Below are positions 51,169 through 61,494 of a DNA stretch of 64,000 bases, in pieces. The DNA comes from Prochlorococcus sp. scB243_495L20. GTDB taxonomy: Bacteria > Cyanobacteriota > Cyanobacteriia > PCC-6307 > Cyanobiaceae. The notes beneath the pieces were generated by a model. That model had not been told where the DNA came from. It made no database searches and saw only the letters and a list, made by a program, of their open reading frames with translations. The stretch spans positions 16,223 to 80,222 of the forward strand of contig JFLX01000116.1 in NCBI GenBank assembly GCA_000634215.1, written 5' to 3'. Position 1 is the first letter of the stretch; each line of letters begins with the position of its first letter. The position numbers were made by a program, and so were the translations under genes.

Positions 51169-51768
51169 TTAACCAGCAGTCCAAATATTTTTAATGATTG
51201 GCATTATGGTATCTAAGTGTAATGTTCCAACAAGTAACCAGGCAAAAACAGCCCCTCCACAGCCTCCTAACCAAAATCCACTTGTGAAATCAGCCCAACC
51301 AGCTCTTGTAAATAAATCCTTTGGCGGATTATTAACAGTCGCATCTGGAGGTTGAACATTAGGTGCTTTACCAGGGGCATTGTATAGAACAAAAAGTGCT
51401 GTCAAAATATGAACAGCTCCAATAGTAGCGAGAAGTCCAGCTGTTAGAGCAAATTCAGAATTTCTTAAAGGGCCAGTCATAGTGAAAGGTCCGTATAGAA
51501 GATATCCAAAAGCCGCTCCAGTTTCTAAACCTCTAAAATTAGGGGAAATACCTTCTCTGTAAAAAGGCAAATTATTTATGAAGGCTTTTGTAAAATAACC
51601 ACTATTAACTGGAGTAGCTAAATTACCAACACAAGGATCAGCAACAGTTTTTACTGCCCATTGTTCTGCTACGCCAATATCATTTGGTTGTACAGAAGTA
51701 TCTATGTATTTCTCATCAAACTTAATAGAACTTGTTGATTCTGAGAATGATTTTTGAAAGTCGCTCAT
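51169..51768 (-). CDS. psaL: photosystem I subunit XI (PsaL)
   Basis: This 199-aa thylakoid protein is needed for PSI trimer formation. It has a polar N-terminus, then hydrophobic helices around [28 protein letters not shown] and [21 protein letters not shown]. The conserved LRGLE-like segment ([19 protein letters not shown]) is present. It is longer than many PsaL (about 155 aa) because of an N-terminal extension and a loop. It lies 27 bp downstream of psaI on the same strand. Confidence 0.95.
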   Translation of the reverse strand: MSDFQKSFSESTSSIKFDEKYIDTSVQPNDIGVAEQWAVKTVADPCVGNLATPVNSGYFTKAFINNLPFYREGISPNFRGLETGAAFGYLLYGPFTMTGPLRNSEFALTAGLLATIGAVHILTALFVLYNAPGKAPNVQPPDATVNNPPKDLFTRAGWADFTSGFWLGGCGGAVFAWLLVGTLHLDTIMPIIKNIWTAG

Positions 51769-51795
51769 TTTTTTAATAGTTTAGTGTTTGATAAT

Positions 51796-51909
51796 TTATT
51801 CAGTAGCTGTAATTAATCTTCCAATCAATACGATAAAAACAGCAGGCATTGCTATACCAATTAATGGAACAAAAATTGAGGGTAAAAGACTTGGTAAATC
51901 AGATGGCAT
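51796..51909 (-). CDS. psaI: photosystem I subunit VIII (PsaI)
   Basis: This 37-aa single-helix protein is MPSDLPSLLPSIFVPLIGIA followed by MPAVFIVLIGRLITATE, with an ATG start and TAA stop. The sequence and its place directly upstream of psaL match PsaI, which stabilises PsaL binding at the trimer interface. Confidence 0.9.
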   Translation of the reverse strand: MPSDLPSLLPSIFVPLIGIAMPAVFIVLIGRLITATE

Positions 51910-52001
51910 AGTTCTTTAAACATCTTTAAACACTTTAGTATTTATCTGCGAAATAGTGTTAATTTTACAACTGGATGATATAAAAATTATTAACTTTTTA
52001 C

Positions 52002-52394
52002 ATGTTAAATTTTTTCGCAATTGTACTTATTATTTTTATAGGAATATTAATTCTTGTTTTTAAAAAAAGAAGATTTAAAAAGTTAATAAATAAAGTCAAA
52101 TTTCATGCTAATAAATTAAAAAAACATAGAAAAAATAATAATCAATTTGTTTCTAATAAAAAAAGTTTTTTATACAATCACGAAGAAAAAAAGTACTCAA
52201 TATTTTATAAGAATTCTCAAAGAAATAAAATGTTTAGTCTTTTTCAAGGTAACACAGAAGATAAATTAAAAGCATTAAAAATTGCGGAAGAATTGGCTGA
52301 TAAATCAACATTATCAATATTAAGAAAAGGATTAAGAGATATGTCTCCTAAAGTGGTTGAAATTTCAGCTTTTTTAATCAGAAAATTCAAGTAA
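52002..52394 (+). CDS. membrane-anchored protein with a C-terminal HEAT-like helix pair
   Basis: This 130-aa protein has an N-terminal transmembrane helix (about 2-20) followed by a very basic segment rich in Lys and Asn (about 21-80). The helical end, EDKLKALKIAEELADKSTLSILRKGLRDMSPKVVEISAFLI, resembles one HEAT repeat. It is divergent from psaI with 92 bp between starts, and converges on the glycosyltransferase gene with a 4-bp gap. I do not recognise the family; location beside PSI genes may be incidental. Confidence 0.6.
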   Translation: MLNFFAIVLIIFIGILILVFKKRRFKKLINKVKFHANKLKKHRKNNNQFVSNKKSFLYNHEEKKYSIFYKNSQRNKMFSLFQGNTEDKLKALKIAEELADKSTLSILRKGLRDMSPKVVEISAFLIRKFK

Positions 52395-52398
52395 AAAT

Positions 52399-53361
52399 TC
52401 AATTTTGATCGGCACTACTTATTGACCTTATTCTATAAATTGGACGACTTTGACTTTCATGATAAGTCCTAATTAAAAGTTCACTCAATAATCCAAAGCT
52501 AAATAATTGAACCCCAGCAATTCCTAATATTAATGCAAACATTAACAACGGACGATTTCCAATATCCTCACCCATTACTTTTAAAACTATCAAATAAGAA
52601 CTCATTACAAGACTAATGAAAATACTTATAATTCCTACGAATCCAAATCCATACATTGGTCTTGTTAAAAATTTAGTCATAAACCAAACAGTTAGTAAAT
52701 CCATTAAAACTCTAAAAGTTCTATCGATTCCATATTTACTAAATCCATATTGTCTGCTTCTATGATTGACTTTAATTTCTTTTATTCTTGCACCTTCAAT
52801 ATTTGCTAAAACGGGCAGAAACCTGTGAAGTTCACCATACAACTTAATATCATCTATTATTTCTCTCTTAAAAGCTTTTAATGAACATCCATAGTCATGC
52901 AACATCAAACCTGTTACCTGAGCTATTAATTTATTCGCTATTTTTGATGGTATCTTTCTATTGATTAATTTATCTTTTCTATCAAACCTCCATCCACAAA
53001 CTAAATCATAACCATTATTAATTTCTGAGATTAATGTAGGAATATCATTTGGATCATTCTGTAAATCACCATCCAAAGTAATGACGATATCACCTTTAGA
53101 ATTATCAAAGCCAGCTGAAATTGCTGCAGTCTGCCCATAATTTTTGCGAAGGGAAATAACTGACAATTCTTTAATTTTGAGAGTTAGTTGTTTTAATACT
53201 TGATGAGTATTGTCTTTAGAACCATCATTTACAACAATCAATTCAAAATTAAATTTATGAAATGTCATTACATTTATAACTTCATCTAATAAAAGACCAA
53301 TACTCTCACTTTCATTGAAAACAGGTACGATAATAGAAATTAATTGTTTTATATCTGACAT
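52399..53361 (-). CDS. GtrB/DPM-like glycosyltransferase family 2 with two membrane helices
   Basis: This 320-aa GT2 enzyme has IIVPVFNESESI, VVNDGSKDNTHQVL and the metal-binding TLDGDLQNDPNDI. The membrane-proximal KVNHRSRQYGFSKYGIDRTFRVLMDLLTVWF block is typical of polyprenyl-phosphate glycosyltransferases. Two C-terminal transmembrane helices (about 238-262 and 272-296) follow. It probably loads a sugar onto undecaprenyl phosphate, which a GT-C enzyme such as the one at 25.8 kb could then use. It is downstream of psaB but separated from it by a terminator. Confidence 0.87.
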   Translation of the reverse strand: MSDIKQLISIIVPVFNESESIGLLLDEVINVMTFHKFNFELIVVNDGSKDNTHQVLKQLTLKIKELSVISLRKNYGQTAAISAGFDNSKGDIVITLDGDLQNDPNDIPTLISEINNGYDLVCGWRFDRKDKLINRKIPSKIANKLIAQVTGLMLHDYGCSLKAFKREIIDDIKLYGELHRFLPVLANIEGARIKEIKVNHRSRQYGFSKYGIDRTFRVLMDLLTVWFMTKFLTRPMYGFGFVGIISIFISLVMSSYLIVLKVMGEDIGNRPLLMFALILGIAGVQLFSFGLLSELLIRTYHESQSRPIYRIRSISSADQN

Positions 53362-53415
53362 TTATATTTAATAATAATTATATAATTTTAACTTAATTTA
53401 GAACACAAAATTAAA

Positions 53416-53444
53416 CAAAAAAAAATCACCACAAACGTGGTGAT
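53416..53444 (-). terminator. intrinsic terminator of psaA-psaB
   Basis: Minus-strand reading gives stem ATCACCAC, a 4-nt loop and GTGGTGAT (8 perfect pairs, 53425-53444). A run of nine T residues follows (53417-53425 on the complement). It lies 22 bp beyond the psaB stop and is the clearest rho-independent terminator in the window. It separates the abundant psaAB mRNA from the glycosyltransferase gene. Confidence 0.9.
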
Positions 53445-53465
53445 ATAAATTATTTAAGTTGAAAT

Positions 53466-55694
53466 TTAACCAAACTTTCCTGAAGTTGATGCGATAACAA
53501 ATGCACCGAATGTAAGTATATTTCCAATCGTGAAATGTGCTAGTCCAACTAATCTAGCTTGAACAATTGAAAGTGCAACTGGCTTATCTCTCCAACCAAC
53601 AAGGTTAGCTATTGGAGTACGCTGATGTGCCCAAACTAATGTTTCAATTAATTCTTGCCAGTAACCGCGCCATGATATTAGGAACATGAAACCAGTAGCC
53701 CAAACTAAGTGACCGAACAGGAACATCCAAGCCCAAGGAGATAGAGAATTTACTCCAAATGGATTATATCCATTGATGAGTTGGGCAGAATTTAACCAGA
53801 GGTAATCTCTGAACCATCCCATTAGATAAGTTCCTGATTCATTAAATTGTGCTACATTACCCTGCCAAATTGCTAGGTGTTTCCAATGCCAGTAGAAAGT
53901 TACCCATGCTAGTAAATTTAATGCCCAGAACATAGCTAAGTACATAGCATCCCAAGATGAACTATCACAAGTACCTCCACGTCCAGGTCCATCACAAGGG
54001 AATGCATAACCTAAATCTTTCTTGTCTGGAATTAATTTTGTTCCTCTAGCATCAAGTGCACCTTTGATAAGAATTAATGCAGTTGTATGAAGACCTAAAG
54101 CAATAGCATGGTGAACTAAGAAATCAGCAGGACCTATAGGTAAGAAAGCACTTAATGCATCTTGTCTATTAATAAGATCCATCCAGTAATGATTACCTGG
54201 CAATGAATTAGCTGCAAGACTTGCTGAGCTTGTAGGATCAGATAATAAAGCGTTAAAACCGTACATCATCTTACCTTGAGCAGCTTGAACGAATTGAGCA
54301 AATACTGGCTCAATTAGAATTTGCTTTTCAGGATTACCAAAAGCAACAACAACATCGTTATGAACATAAATTCCAAGAGTATGGAATCCCAGCAACATTG
54401 TTACCCAACTAAGGTGACTAATCAAAGCTTCCTTAGTACCAAGCACTCTCGCTAATACATTATCTTTATTTAATTCTGGATCGTAATCTCTAACGAAGAA
54501 AATAGCACCGTGTGCGAAAGCACCAACCATCAAGAACATGGCTATGTACTGATGATGACTATATAAAGCAGATTGTGTAGTGTAGTCCCTTGCAATGAAA
54601 GCATAAGAAGGAAGTGCACCCATATGCTGAGCTACTAGAGAAGTTGCTACACCAAGCGATGCTAATGCTAGTCCAAGTTGGAAATGTAATGAATTATTTA
54701 CAGTTTCATATATTCCATCATGGTTAATTCCAAAACTCCCTTTATGAGGATCATTAGGGTGTCTTGTATTATGAGCTTCTGTAATTTCTTTGAGGCTATG
54801 ACCAATACCAAAGGTATTTCTATACATATGACCAGCAATTACAAAAACTGTTCCAATCGCAATATGATGGTGGGCAATATCAGTAAGCCATAATGCTTCA
54901 CTTTGAGGATGAAGACCACCTAGGAAAGTAAAGATTGCTGTACCAGCTCCCTCAGCTGTTCCAAATACTTGATCAAGAGAATCTGGATTTTGCGCATATG
55001 CTCCCCAGTTTAAAGTAAAGAAAGGAGCTAGTCCTGCAGGATGTGGAAGCACTGTTAACCAATTATCCCAACCTACATGCTGTCCTCTTGATTCAGGTAT
55101 AGCAACATGAACCAAATGGCCTGTCCAAGCAATACTACTAAAACCAAATAAAACAGCTAAGTGATGATTTAATCTTGACTCTGCATTTTTAAACCAAGCT
55201 AGAGAAGGTCTGAATTTAGGCTGTAAATGTAACCAACCTGCAAATAGAGTCCAACAAGCCAAAATACTCATAAATATTGAAGCTTGGAAGAGTTGCTCAT
55301 TAGTTCTCATTCCAATTGTGTACCACCAATGGTACAGACCTGAGTAAGCAATGTTTACTGGACCACTAGCTCCAGCTTGTGTCATTGCTTCTGTAATGCC
55401 AGATCCAAAATGTGGATCCCAAATAGCATGAGCAATAGGACGAATGTGAGTTGGATCAAGTACAAACTGCTCGAAGTTACCTTGCCAAGCAATATGAAAT
55501 AAGTTACCAGCTACCCAGAGGGCGATTATTGCTAGATGACCAAAATGGGTGGAGAAAAGCTTCTGGTAAAGCTTTTCTTCGGTCATACCATCATGACTTT
55601 CAAAGTCGTGAGCGGTAGCTATTCCGTACCATATTCGTCGGGTTGTAGGGTCCTGAGCTAGACCCTGGTTAAATGATGGAAATTTTGTTGCCAT
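53466..55694 (-). CDS. psaB: photosystem I P700 apoprotein A2 (PsaB)
   Basis: This 742-aa subunit carries half of the PSI core and antenna, with eleven transmembrane helices. FX iron-sulfur ligands are Cys567 and Cys576 ([10 protein letters not shown]). Many His-rich helices bind chlorophyll. It follows psaA after 27 bp and ends 22 bp before a strong terminator. It is complete and ordinary. Confidence 0.99.
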   Translation of the reverse strand: MATKFPSFNQGLAQDPTTRRIWYGIATAHDFESHDGMTEEKLYQKLFSTHFGHLAIIALWVAGNLFHIAWQGNFEQFVLDPTHIRPIAHAIWDPHFGSGITEAMTQAGASGPVNIAYSGLYHWWYTIGMRTNEQLFQASIFMSILACWTLFAGWLHLQPKFRPSLAWFKNAESRLNHHLAVLFGFSSIAWTGHLVHVAIPESRGQHVGWDNWLTVLPHPAGLAPFFTLNWGAYAQNPDSLDQVFGTAEGAGTAIFTFLGGLHPQSEALWLTDIAHHHIAIGTVFVIAGHMYRNTFGIGHSLKEITEAHNTRHPNDPHKGSFGINHDGIYETVNNSLHFQLGLALASLGVATSLVAQHMGALPSYAFIARDYTTQSALYSHHQYIAMFLMVGAFAHGAIFFVRDYDPELNKDNVLARVLGTKEALISHLSWVTMLLGFHTLGIYVHNDVVVAFGNPEKQILIEPVFAQFVQAAQGKMMYGFNALLSDPTSSASLAANSLPGNHYWMDLINRQDALSAFLPIGPADFLVHHAIALGLHTTALILIKGALDARGTKLIPDKKDLGYAFPCDGPGRGGTCDSSSWDAMYLAMFWALNLLAWVTFYWHWKHLAIWQGNVAQFNESGTYLMGWFRDYLWLNSAQLINGYNPFGVNSLSPWAWMFLFGHLVWATGFMFLISWRGYWQELIETLVWAHQRTPIANLVGWRDKPVALSIVQARLVGLAHFTIGNILTFGAFVIASTSGKFG

Positions 55695-55721
55695 TGAATT
55701 AAAAAGGTAAAGTTCAGGTAA

Positions 55722-58025
55722 TTAGCCCAGGCCGAAAAGGCGAGCATGGAAGAAAGCCCATGTGGTAGCAATACCACCGACAAGGAAGTGTGTTACACCT
55801 ACTGCTCTACCCTGAGTGATAGATAAAGCTCTTGGTTGAATAGTTGGAGCAACTTTAAGTTTGTTGTGCGCCCAAACAATTGATTCGAATAATTCTTGCC
55901 AATAACCCCTTCCACTAAATAGGAACATTAAACTGAATGCCCATATAAAGTGAGCTCCTAAGAACATCAAACCGTACATGCTTATGGATTGGCCATAACT
56001 TGTTAATACTTGAGAAGCTTGCGCCCAAAGGAAATCTCTTAACCAACCATTAATAGTAATGGAACTTTGTGCGAAATTTCCACCAGTAAGTCCCCAAACA
56101 TCACTCTGCATTTTCCAAGAGAAGTGGAAAATAACTATTGATAAACAGTTATACATCCAGAAAAGAGCCAAGAACACGTGATCCCATGAAGAAACTTGAC
56201 AGGTACCACCTCTTCCAGGGCCATCACAAGGGAATCTAAATCCTAAAGAAGCTTTATCAGGGATTAACCTAGAACTTCTTGCATAAAGTACACCTTTGAG
56301 AAGTATCAAAACAGTTACGTGAATTTGGAAAGCATGAATATGATGAATCATTAAATCAGCTGTGCCTAATGGAATTGGAGCTATAGCAACCTTTCCACCA
56401 ACCTCTACTAAACTTCCGTTAAAAACTTCACTTAAAGCTTTGTGAGGCAAAGCTTCTGCAGTACCTGCTAAAAGAGAAGTTCCAACAGCAGATGCTTGAA
56501 TACTCTGTACCCATTGAGCAAAAATTGGCTGAAGTTGGATTGCAGAATCACTAAACATATCTTGGGGTCTACCCAAAGCTCTCATAGTATCGTTGTGAAT
56601 ATAAAGTCCGAAACTATGGAATCCTAACCACATACATACCCAGTTCAAGTGACTGATTAAGGCATCTCTTGCTTTAAGAATTCTGTCTAATACGTTGTCA
56701 ATATGTTTTGCTGGATCGTAATCTCTAACCATTGCAATTCCGGCATGCGCGCCTGCACCTACTATGAATAATCCACCTATCCACATGTGATGAGTAAATA
56801 ATCCAAGAACAGTCATGTAGTCAGTAGCTATATATGGATATGGAGGCATCGCATACATGTGATGAGATACAAGAATGCTTATTGATCCAAGCATTGCTAA
56901 GTTAACCGCAAGCTGAGCATGTCTACTTTCTGCCATGAACTCAAAAAGACCTTGATGACCTTTAGGAGCAGGGAATAATATTGGGTCTCCTTGTTGTGAA
57001 TCTAATATTTCTTTCATACTATGACCAATACCGTAATTGGTTCTATACATATGACCACCAATAATTGCTATTACACCAAAAGCTAAATGATGATGCGAAA
57101 CATCAGTCATCCATAAGCTTCCTGTCACAGGATTAAGTCCACCTTTGAAAGTAAGGAAGTCTGAGAAAGCTAACCAGTTTAAACTAAAGAAATTACCTGT
57201 ACCACTTGCTAATCCTGGGAATATCTGACCGATAATTTGTGGATCACAGAGTTGATGTGGCATAGGCATATCTGCAATAGTTGCTATCTCCTTGCCGTTA
57301 ATAACTAAAGGAGAGCCTGCATCAATTGCGTCTAGGAGAGCCGCAGTAGGAGCTCCGATGTGAATACAATGCCCAGCCCATGCTAAAGATCCTAAACCTA
57401 CTAAGCCAGCTATGTGATGGTTAAGCATAGACTCAATATCTTGGAACCACTCCATTTTTGGAGCTGCTTTATGATAATGAAAAATTCCGGCATGAAGCAT
57501 TAGTGCAGCCATTACTACAGCACCTATTGCTAAGGCCATCAATTCACTCTCATTAGTAATTCCCCATGCTCGCCACATGTGGAATATTCCTGAACTGATT
57601 TGAATACCGTTGTAATTAGCACCAAGATCAGCATTAAGCATTTCTTGACCAACAATAGCCCATACTTGCTGAGCTCCTGGTTTGACATGAGTTGGATCAG
57701 CTAACCAACCTGAATAATTAGAAAATCTTGCTCCATGGAAAAATGCAGCACTCATCCAAATAAAAATGACTGCAAGATGTCCAAAATGAGCTGAAAAGAT
57801 TTTTCTTGTTGCTTCTTCAGCATCGCCGGTATGCACATCAAAATCATGTGCATCAGCATGCAAATTCCAGATCCAAGTTGTAGTTTTTGGACCTTTAGAT
57901 AATTTACTTGACCAGAAACCTGGCTTATCTAATTTGGCAAAATCAATAGGTCTTGGATCGGCCTTAACAGGATCCTCCAAAACTTTTTTGTTTTTTTCTC
58001 CACTTTCTGGTGGGCTGATGGTCAT
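55722..58025 (-). CDS. psaA: photosystem I P700 apoprotein A1 (PsaA)
   Basis: This 767-aa subunit forms the PSI reaction-centre heterodimer with PsaB and binds P700, A0, A1 and, with PsaB, the FX cluster through Cys600 and Cys609 ([10 protein letters not shown]). The N-terminal [33 protein letters not shown] is typical. It includes an extra segment near [20 protein letters not shown]. The start follows a long upstream region with several hairpins, listed separately. Confidence 0.99.
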   Translation of the reverse strand: MTISPPESGEKNKKVLEDPVKADPRPIDFAKLDKPGFWSSKLSKGPKTTTWIWNLHADAHDFDVHTGDAEEATRKIFSAHFGHLAVIFIWMSAAFFHGARFSNYSGWLADPTHVKPGAQQVWAIVGQEMLNADLGANYNGIQISSGIFHMWRAWGITNESELMALAIGAVVMAALMLHAGIFHYHKAAPKMEWFQDIESMLNHHIAGLVGLGSLAWAGHCIHIGAPTAALLDAIDAGSPLVINGKEIATIADMPMPHQLCDPQIIGQIFPGLASGTGNFFSLNWLAFSDFLTFKGGLNPVTGSLWMTDVSHHHLAFGVIAIIGGHMYRTNYGIGHSMKEILDSQQGDPILFPAPKGHQGLFEFMAESRHAQLAVNLAMLGSISILVSHHMYAMPPYPYIATDYMTVLGLFTHHMWIGGLFIVGAGAHAGIAMVRDYDPAKHIDNVLDRILKARDALISHLNWVCMWLGFHSFGLYIHNDTMRALGRPQDMFSDSAIQLQPIFAQWVQSIQASAVGTSLLAGTAEALPHKALSEVFNGSLVEVGGKVAIAPIPLGTADLMIHHIHAFQIHVTVLILLKGVLYARSSRLIPDKASLGFRFPCDGPGRGGTCQVSSWDHVFLALFWMYNCLSIVIFHFSWKMQSDVWGLTGGNFAQSSITINGWLRDFLWAQASQVLTSYGQSISMYGLMFLGAHFIWAFSLMFLFSGRGYWQELFESIVWAHNKLKVAPTIQPRALSITQGRAVGVTHFLVGGIATTWAFFHARLFGLG

Positions 58026-58359
58026 CTAGCACCTCGAAAATAATTGACATTAAAGCCGATGGATCGGATCGTGAACTTATTTTTAATGATAATGTTCAAG
58101 AAAACGAATCCTTCGGAACTTTAGATATTCGTTTCAAAAATAATAAGGCAAAGATTCTTTCGTTATGCATTAACGTAACAAATGTTCTAATGATTGTTAC
58201 TATATGAATATTTTGTTAAATTCTAGTCTAGGACTGGATTATGAGTATTTTTACTCAAATTTTATATAAATTTCTTAAATTTTTTTTTATATTTCAAAGA
58301 AAATATTTTTAATCCAGCGACAGGATATAATTTCAACGTAACTATCAATAGTTTCTGAT
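58026..58359. promoter_or_regulatory. psaA-cobJ divergent intergenic region with dyads
   Basis: This 334-bp spacer has no reading frame. Visible dyads are: CCGAT-GG-ATCGG at 58056-58067; GTAACAA (58175-58181) with TTGTTAC (58194-58200); and TGAGTA-TTTT-TACTCA at 58242-58257. It must contain the light-regulated psaA promoter and leader (minus) and the promoter of the cobalamin gene (plus). I see no consensus HLR1 or NtcA site. Confidence 0.5.
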
Positions 58360-60162
58360 TTGAAAGGAATCGCTATAGGTCTATCTAATAATTCAAAAGA
58401 AATTTTAAAAAGGCTTAAAAAAACGGAATTTGTCAAAGATATATATATTGCAGGTTCTTCAAAAGAATATGGAAAGGAAAATGAACTTATTAAAGTACAA
58501 AAACCTAGAGAAATCTTACTTAAAAAATGGCCAGAAATAGATTTAATAATTTTTATAGGATCAATTGCTGCATCAATACGCATAATAAATTCTTTTTTAA
58601 CCTCAAAAGATCAAGATCCCGGTGTAATCGTTATAGATAACAAATGTTCCAAGATAGTTCCTTTAATTGGCTTACATCAGTCAAATACGCAAAATATTGC
58701 ATGTCAAATTGCTAATTTATTTGGTGGCGAAATAATAGAAACTAATAATTCCAATGATCAAAGCTTCTTAAATCTTGATGCATTTGGGAATCAATGGGGT
58801 TGGAAAAGATCTGGCAACATTAAGGATTGGTCAAAACTAGTAATTCAACAAGCTAAGAACGAAGAAATATTTTGCAAACAATTATCTGGTAATAGCTTAT
58901 GGAAAACTTCAGAATCCGGGGAGATTATTAATCAAATTAATGAAACAGAGACTGAAAAACCAGATTCAACATTTCATGTGAGTATATTCGAAAATAATGA
59001 AAGAAATTGGCATCCTCCCGTACTATGGATTGGCATTGGATGCGAGAGAAACACAAGCAAAGAATTAATAGCAAATTCTTTAAATAATTTCTTGGAATCA
59101 GGAAATTTATCACTGCAATCAATTGCAGGATTTGCAACTATTGATCTTAAAAAAGATGAGAAAGGAATTTTAGAACTTTCTGAAGAAAAAAAATTGCCTA
59201 TAAAGTTTTTTAGTAAAGAAGATCTTTCATCAATAATTGTTCCAAATCCATCAAATGTTGTGCAAAAAGAAATTGGCACACCTTCCGTAGCAGAAGCTTC
59301 TTGCTTACTCGCAGCAGGAGAAGAATCAAAATTATTAGAAGAGAAAAGAATTTTTAAAAATCAATCTGGGGCAGTAACTATTGCTATAGCAGAATCAAAA
59401 AATCAATATAATCCAACCAATGGCGAAATTCATATTATTGGAAGTGGACCTGGTGATATCTCCTTCCTAACCAATGATGCAAAAAAAGCACTTTCAAGAT
59501 GTACTATTTGGATCGGATACAAAATGTATTTAGATTTAATTAAGCCCTTAAAAAGGAATGACCAAGTTTTAATTGAAAGTAAACTTACTAAAGAAAAAGA
59601 GAGATGTAGTAAAGCAATTAAGTTAGCCGAGGAAGGAATAAAAGTGGCTTTAATTTCTTCAGGTGAATCTGGATTTTATGGCATGGCTGGTTTACTTTTA
59701 GAATTGCTTCAAAAAATCAAAAAAGAATATAGACCTTCCTTTGCAATTCATCCAGGTATAAGCAGTGTTCAATTAGCTGCCGCGATTAGTGGCGCACCAT
59801 TAATGAATGACTTTTGTTCAATAAGCTTAAGCGATAAATTAACTCCATGGTCTTCAATAAAAAAAAGAATTGAGGGAGCTCTTTTGGGTGACTTTGTAAT
59901 AGCTTTATTTAATCCTCAATCCATTGAAAGAAATTGGCAGCTTAAAAGCGTAATAGATATATGTTTACAAACTAGGAATGGTAATACTCCAGTTTTAGTA
60001 GCTAGACAAGTAGGTAGAGAGAATCAATCCAAAAAATTTTTTACTTTAAACACCATTCCTTTTAAAGAGATTGATATGTTATCAATCATTATTATTGGCA
60101 ATTCTCAAACAACCTTAATTGATGAAATATTTCTCACTCCCAGAGGATATTTACAAAATTAA
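58360..60162 (+). CDS. cobJ: CbiG-CobJ fusion: cobalt-precorrin hydrolase / precorrin-3B C17-methyltransferase
   Basis: This 600-aa fused enzyme of cobalamin (pseudocobalamin in this group) synthesis has a CbiG-like part at residues 1-345. That part includes IGIGCERNTSKELIANSLNNF and GTPSVAEASCLLAAG. The CobJ/CbiH methyltransferase follows from about 355, with HIIGSGPGDISFLTNDA, ALISSGESGFYGMAG and HPGISSVQLAAAISGAPLMNDF. The start is TTG. It should carry out ring contraction at C17 and opening of the delta-lactone. It is divergent from psaA. Confidence 0.9.
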   Translation: MKGIAIGLSNNSKEILKRLKKTEFVKDIYIAGSSKEYGKENELIKVQKPREILLKKWPEIDLIIFIGSIAASIRIINSFLTSKDQDPGVIVIDNKCSKIVPLIGLHQSNTQNIACQIANLFGGEIIETNNSNDQSFLNLDAFGNQWGWKRSGNIKDWSKLVIQQAKNEEIFCKQLSGNSLWKTSESGEIINQINETETEKPDSTFHVSIFENNERNWHPPVLWIGIGCERNTSKELIANSLNNFLESGNLSLQSIAGFATIDLKKDEKGILELSEEKKLPIKFFSKEDLSSIIVPNPSNVVQKEIGTPSVAEASCLLAAGEESKLLEEKRIFKNQSGAVTIAIAESKNQYNPTNGEIHIIGSGPGDISFLTNDAKKALSRCTIWIGYKMYLDLIKPLKRNDQVLIESKLTKEKERCSKAIKLAEEGIKVALISSGESGFYGMAGLLLELLQKIKKEYRPSFAIHPGISSVQLAAAISGAPLMNDFCSISLSDKLTPWSSIKKRIEGALLGDFVIALFNPQSIERNWQLKSVIDICLQTRNGNTPVLVARQVGRENQSKKFFTLNTIPFKEIDMLSIIIIGNSQTTLIDEIFLTPRGYLQN

Positions 60163-60259
60163 ATTTAAATAATCAATAATTTAAGAAATAGAATTTTTTT
60201 TTCTTTGCTTTATTTTTATAAGAATACTAATCTTTTAAAATAATGATTAAAAAAATTAA

Positions 60260-61060
60260 TTGAAAAATATTGGTTTAATTTTGTTTGATATAGATGGGGT
60301 AATCCGCAGCGTAGAAAATAGTTACAGACTTTCATTAAAAAAAACAGTTTACAAATTTTCCGGATGGGAGCCAAGTTATATAGATATTGATAATGCAAAA
60401 AATGAGGGGATCTGGAATAATGACTGGGATTTAAGTTTAGAACTAATAAAAAGATGTATAAAAAAAGATAACTTAAATCTTAAAATTCCAACAAGAGTGG
60501 AAATTATAAAATTTTTTGAAGAGTTATATTTTGGCGGAGATCCAAATAAAGATCGTAAATATTGGTCTGGATACATAACAAATGAAGAGTTATTAGTTGA
60601 TAAAAAGTTTTTTGATTTAATTCAAAGCAACGGAATAATCTGGGGATTTGTAAGTGGTGCAGAATCTGCTTCTGCGAAATTTGTTTTAGAAAAAAGACTT
60701 GGACTCAAATCACCACCATTAATATCTATGGGAGATGCTCCTGATAAGCCTAACCCAAAAGGTTTTATTAAATTATCAAAAAAGCTTAGTGGAGATAAGC
60801 TTGGCGAATCAAATATTCCCATCGCATATGTAGGAGATACTATTGCAGATATAAATACAGTTATAAACGCTAGAAAGGAAATACCATCTCAGAAATTCAT
60901 CAGTATCGGAATCGCTCCCCCTCATTTACATTTAAATTCTCGAATCAAAGAACGTAATTCTTATGAAAAAAATCTTAGAAATGCAGGCGCTGACTTGATT
61001 TTAAATTCTATTTATGAACTTAAAGATATAAATCTTGACTTGTTTAAAAACAAATATTAA
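60260..61060 (+). CDS. HAD-superfamily phosphatase, subfamily IA-like
   Basis: This 266-aa hydrolase has the nucleophile motif Asp10-x-Asp12 (ILFDIDGVIRSVENSYR), a helical cap domain, FVSGAESASAKFV (motif II Ser) and AYVGDTIADINT (motif IV acidic pair). The start is TTG, 97 bp after cobJ on the same strand. It resembles a HAD family common in marine cyanobacteria. The substrate is unknown. It is the last clearly core gene before the accessory region at the right end. Confidence 0.82.
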   Translation: MKNIGLILFDIDGVIRSVENSYRLSLKKTVYKFSGWEPSYIDIDNAKNEGIWNNDWDLSLELIKRCIKKDNLNLKIPTRVEIIKFFEELYFGGDPNKDRKYWSGYITNEELLVDKKFFDLIQSNGIIWGFVSGAESASAKFVLEKRLGLKSPPLISMGDAPDKPNPKGFIKLSKKLSGDKLGESNIPIAYVGDTIADINTVINARKEIPSQKFISIGIAPPHLHLNSRIKERNSYEKNLRNAGADLILNSIYELKDINLDLFKNKY

Positions 61061-61110
61061 TTAAAAATTTTCTAAATAAATCACGGAGAGGGAGTTCATT
61101 AGAGTGAACC

Positions 61111-61140
61111 TAAATGGAAGTATATGGAACTATATGGAAG
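61111..61140 (+). repeat. three 10-bp tandem repeats
   Basis: Exact 10-bp steps TAAATGGAAG, TATATGGAAC, TATATGGAAG form a small head-to-tail array in the 215-bp gap after the HAD gene. The related motif TCTATATGA is duplicated at 61583-61603, on the other side of the ribbon-helix-helix gene. Confidence 0.8.
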
Positions 61141-61158
61141 CATAAAAACGAAAAAAGG

Positions 61159-61185
61159 AGGATTTCCTACCCTAAATCCTACCCT
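61159..61185. repeat. hairpin and TCCTACCCT direct repeat
   Basis: AGGATTT (61159-61165) pairs with AAATCCT (61174-61180) around an 8-nt loop. Overlapping it, TCCTACCCT occurs twice (61165-61173 and 61177-61185). This G/C-richer block stands out from the AT-rich surroundings and has no reading frame I can support. Confidence 0.6.
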
Positions 61186-61275
61186 CTTGCTTTTACTGCA
61201 ATTTGTTCCTCTAATTTCAAAGATTTGGAAAGCTATCATTGACTAAATAGGAAAGAAATCAAAAAAAACTCTTTA

Positions 61276-61494
61276 TTATTGTGATTTCTCCAATTGAGAT
61301 ATTCTCTTTTTTATTTCATCTAATTCATCTGAAAGACTTTTATTAATTTCACCTGGAATGTATGTTTTTATCTTTTCATATAATATTTCTTTGCACAAAG
61401 CATTCAATTTAATATTCCTCGAAAGTGCTAATAATTTAAGAGCTTTAAGCAAGTCATTTTCAATTTCTATATTCAATTGAGTTCTTTTTTTCAT
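61276..61494 (-). CDS. ribbon-helix-helix (CopG/Arc-like) small protein
   Basis: This 72-aa protein has an N-terminal strand RTQLNIEIENDLLKAL followed by two helices (KLLALSRNIKLNALCKEILYEKI), the pattern of RHH DNA-binding domains. A coiled-coil-like C-terminus (SLSDELDEIKKRISQLEKS) follows. RHH proteins act as dimeric repressors, often as antitoxins. No toxin gene is adjacent on the same strand. The start is ATG at 61494. Confidence 0.65.
   Translation of the reverse strand: MKKRTQLNIEIENDLLKALKLLALSRNIKLNALCKEILYEKIKTYIPGEINKSLSDELDEIKKRISQLEKSQ

Noticed and set aside
58258..58359. Possible cobalamin riboswitch before the CbiG-CobJ gene
   Set aside because: No B12-box-like conserved sequence or multi-helix fold is visible in the short AT-rich upstream segment.
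61083..61105. Possible tRNA-Ser remnant (GGAGAGGGAG) as island attachment site
   Set aside because: Only a few bases resemble a tRNA-Ser 5' end, and no anticodon or T arm can be built.
61112..61239. Short open frames on both strands across the repeat block after the HAD gene
   Set aside because: Each is under 50 codons, is built mostly from the short repeats, and has no recognisable protein pattern.
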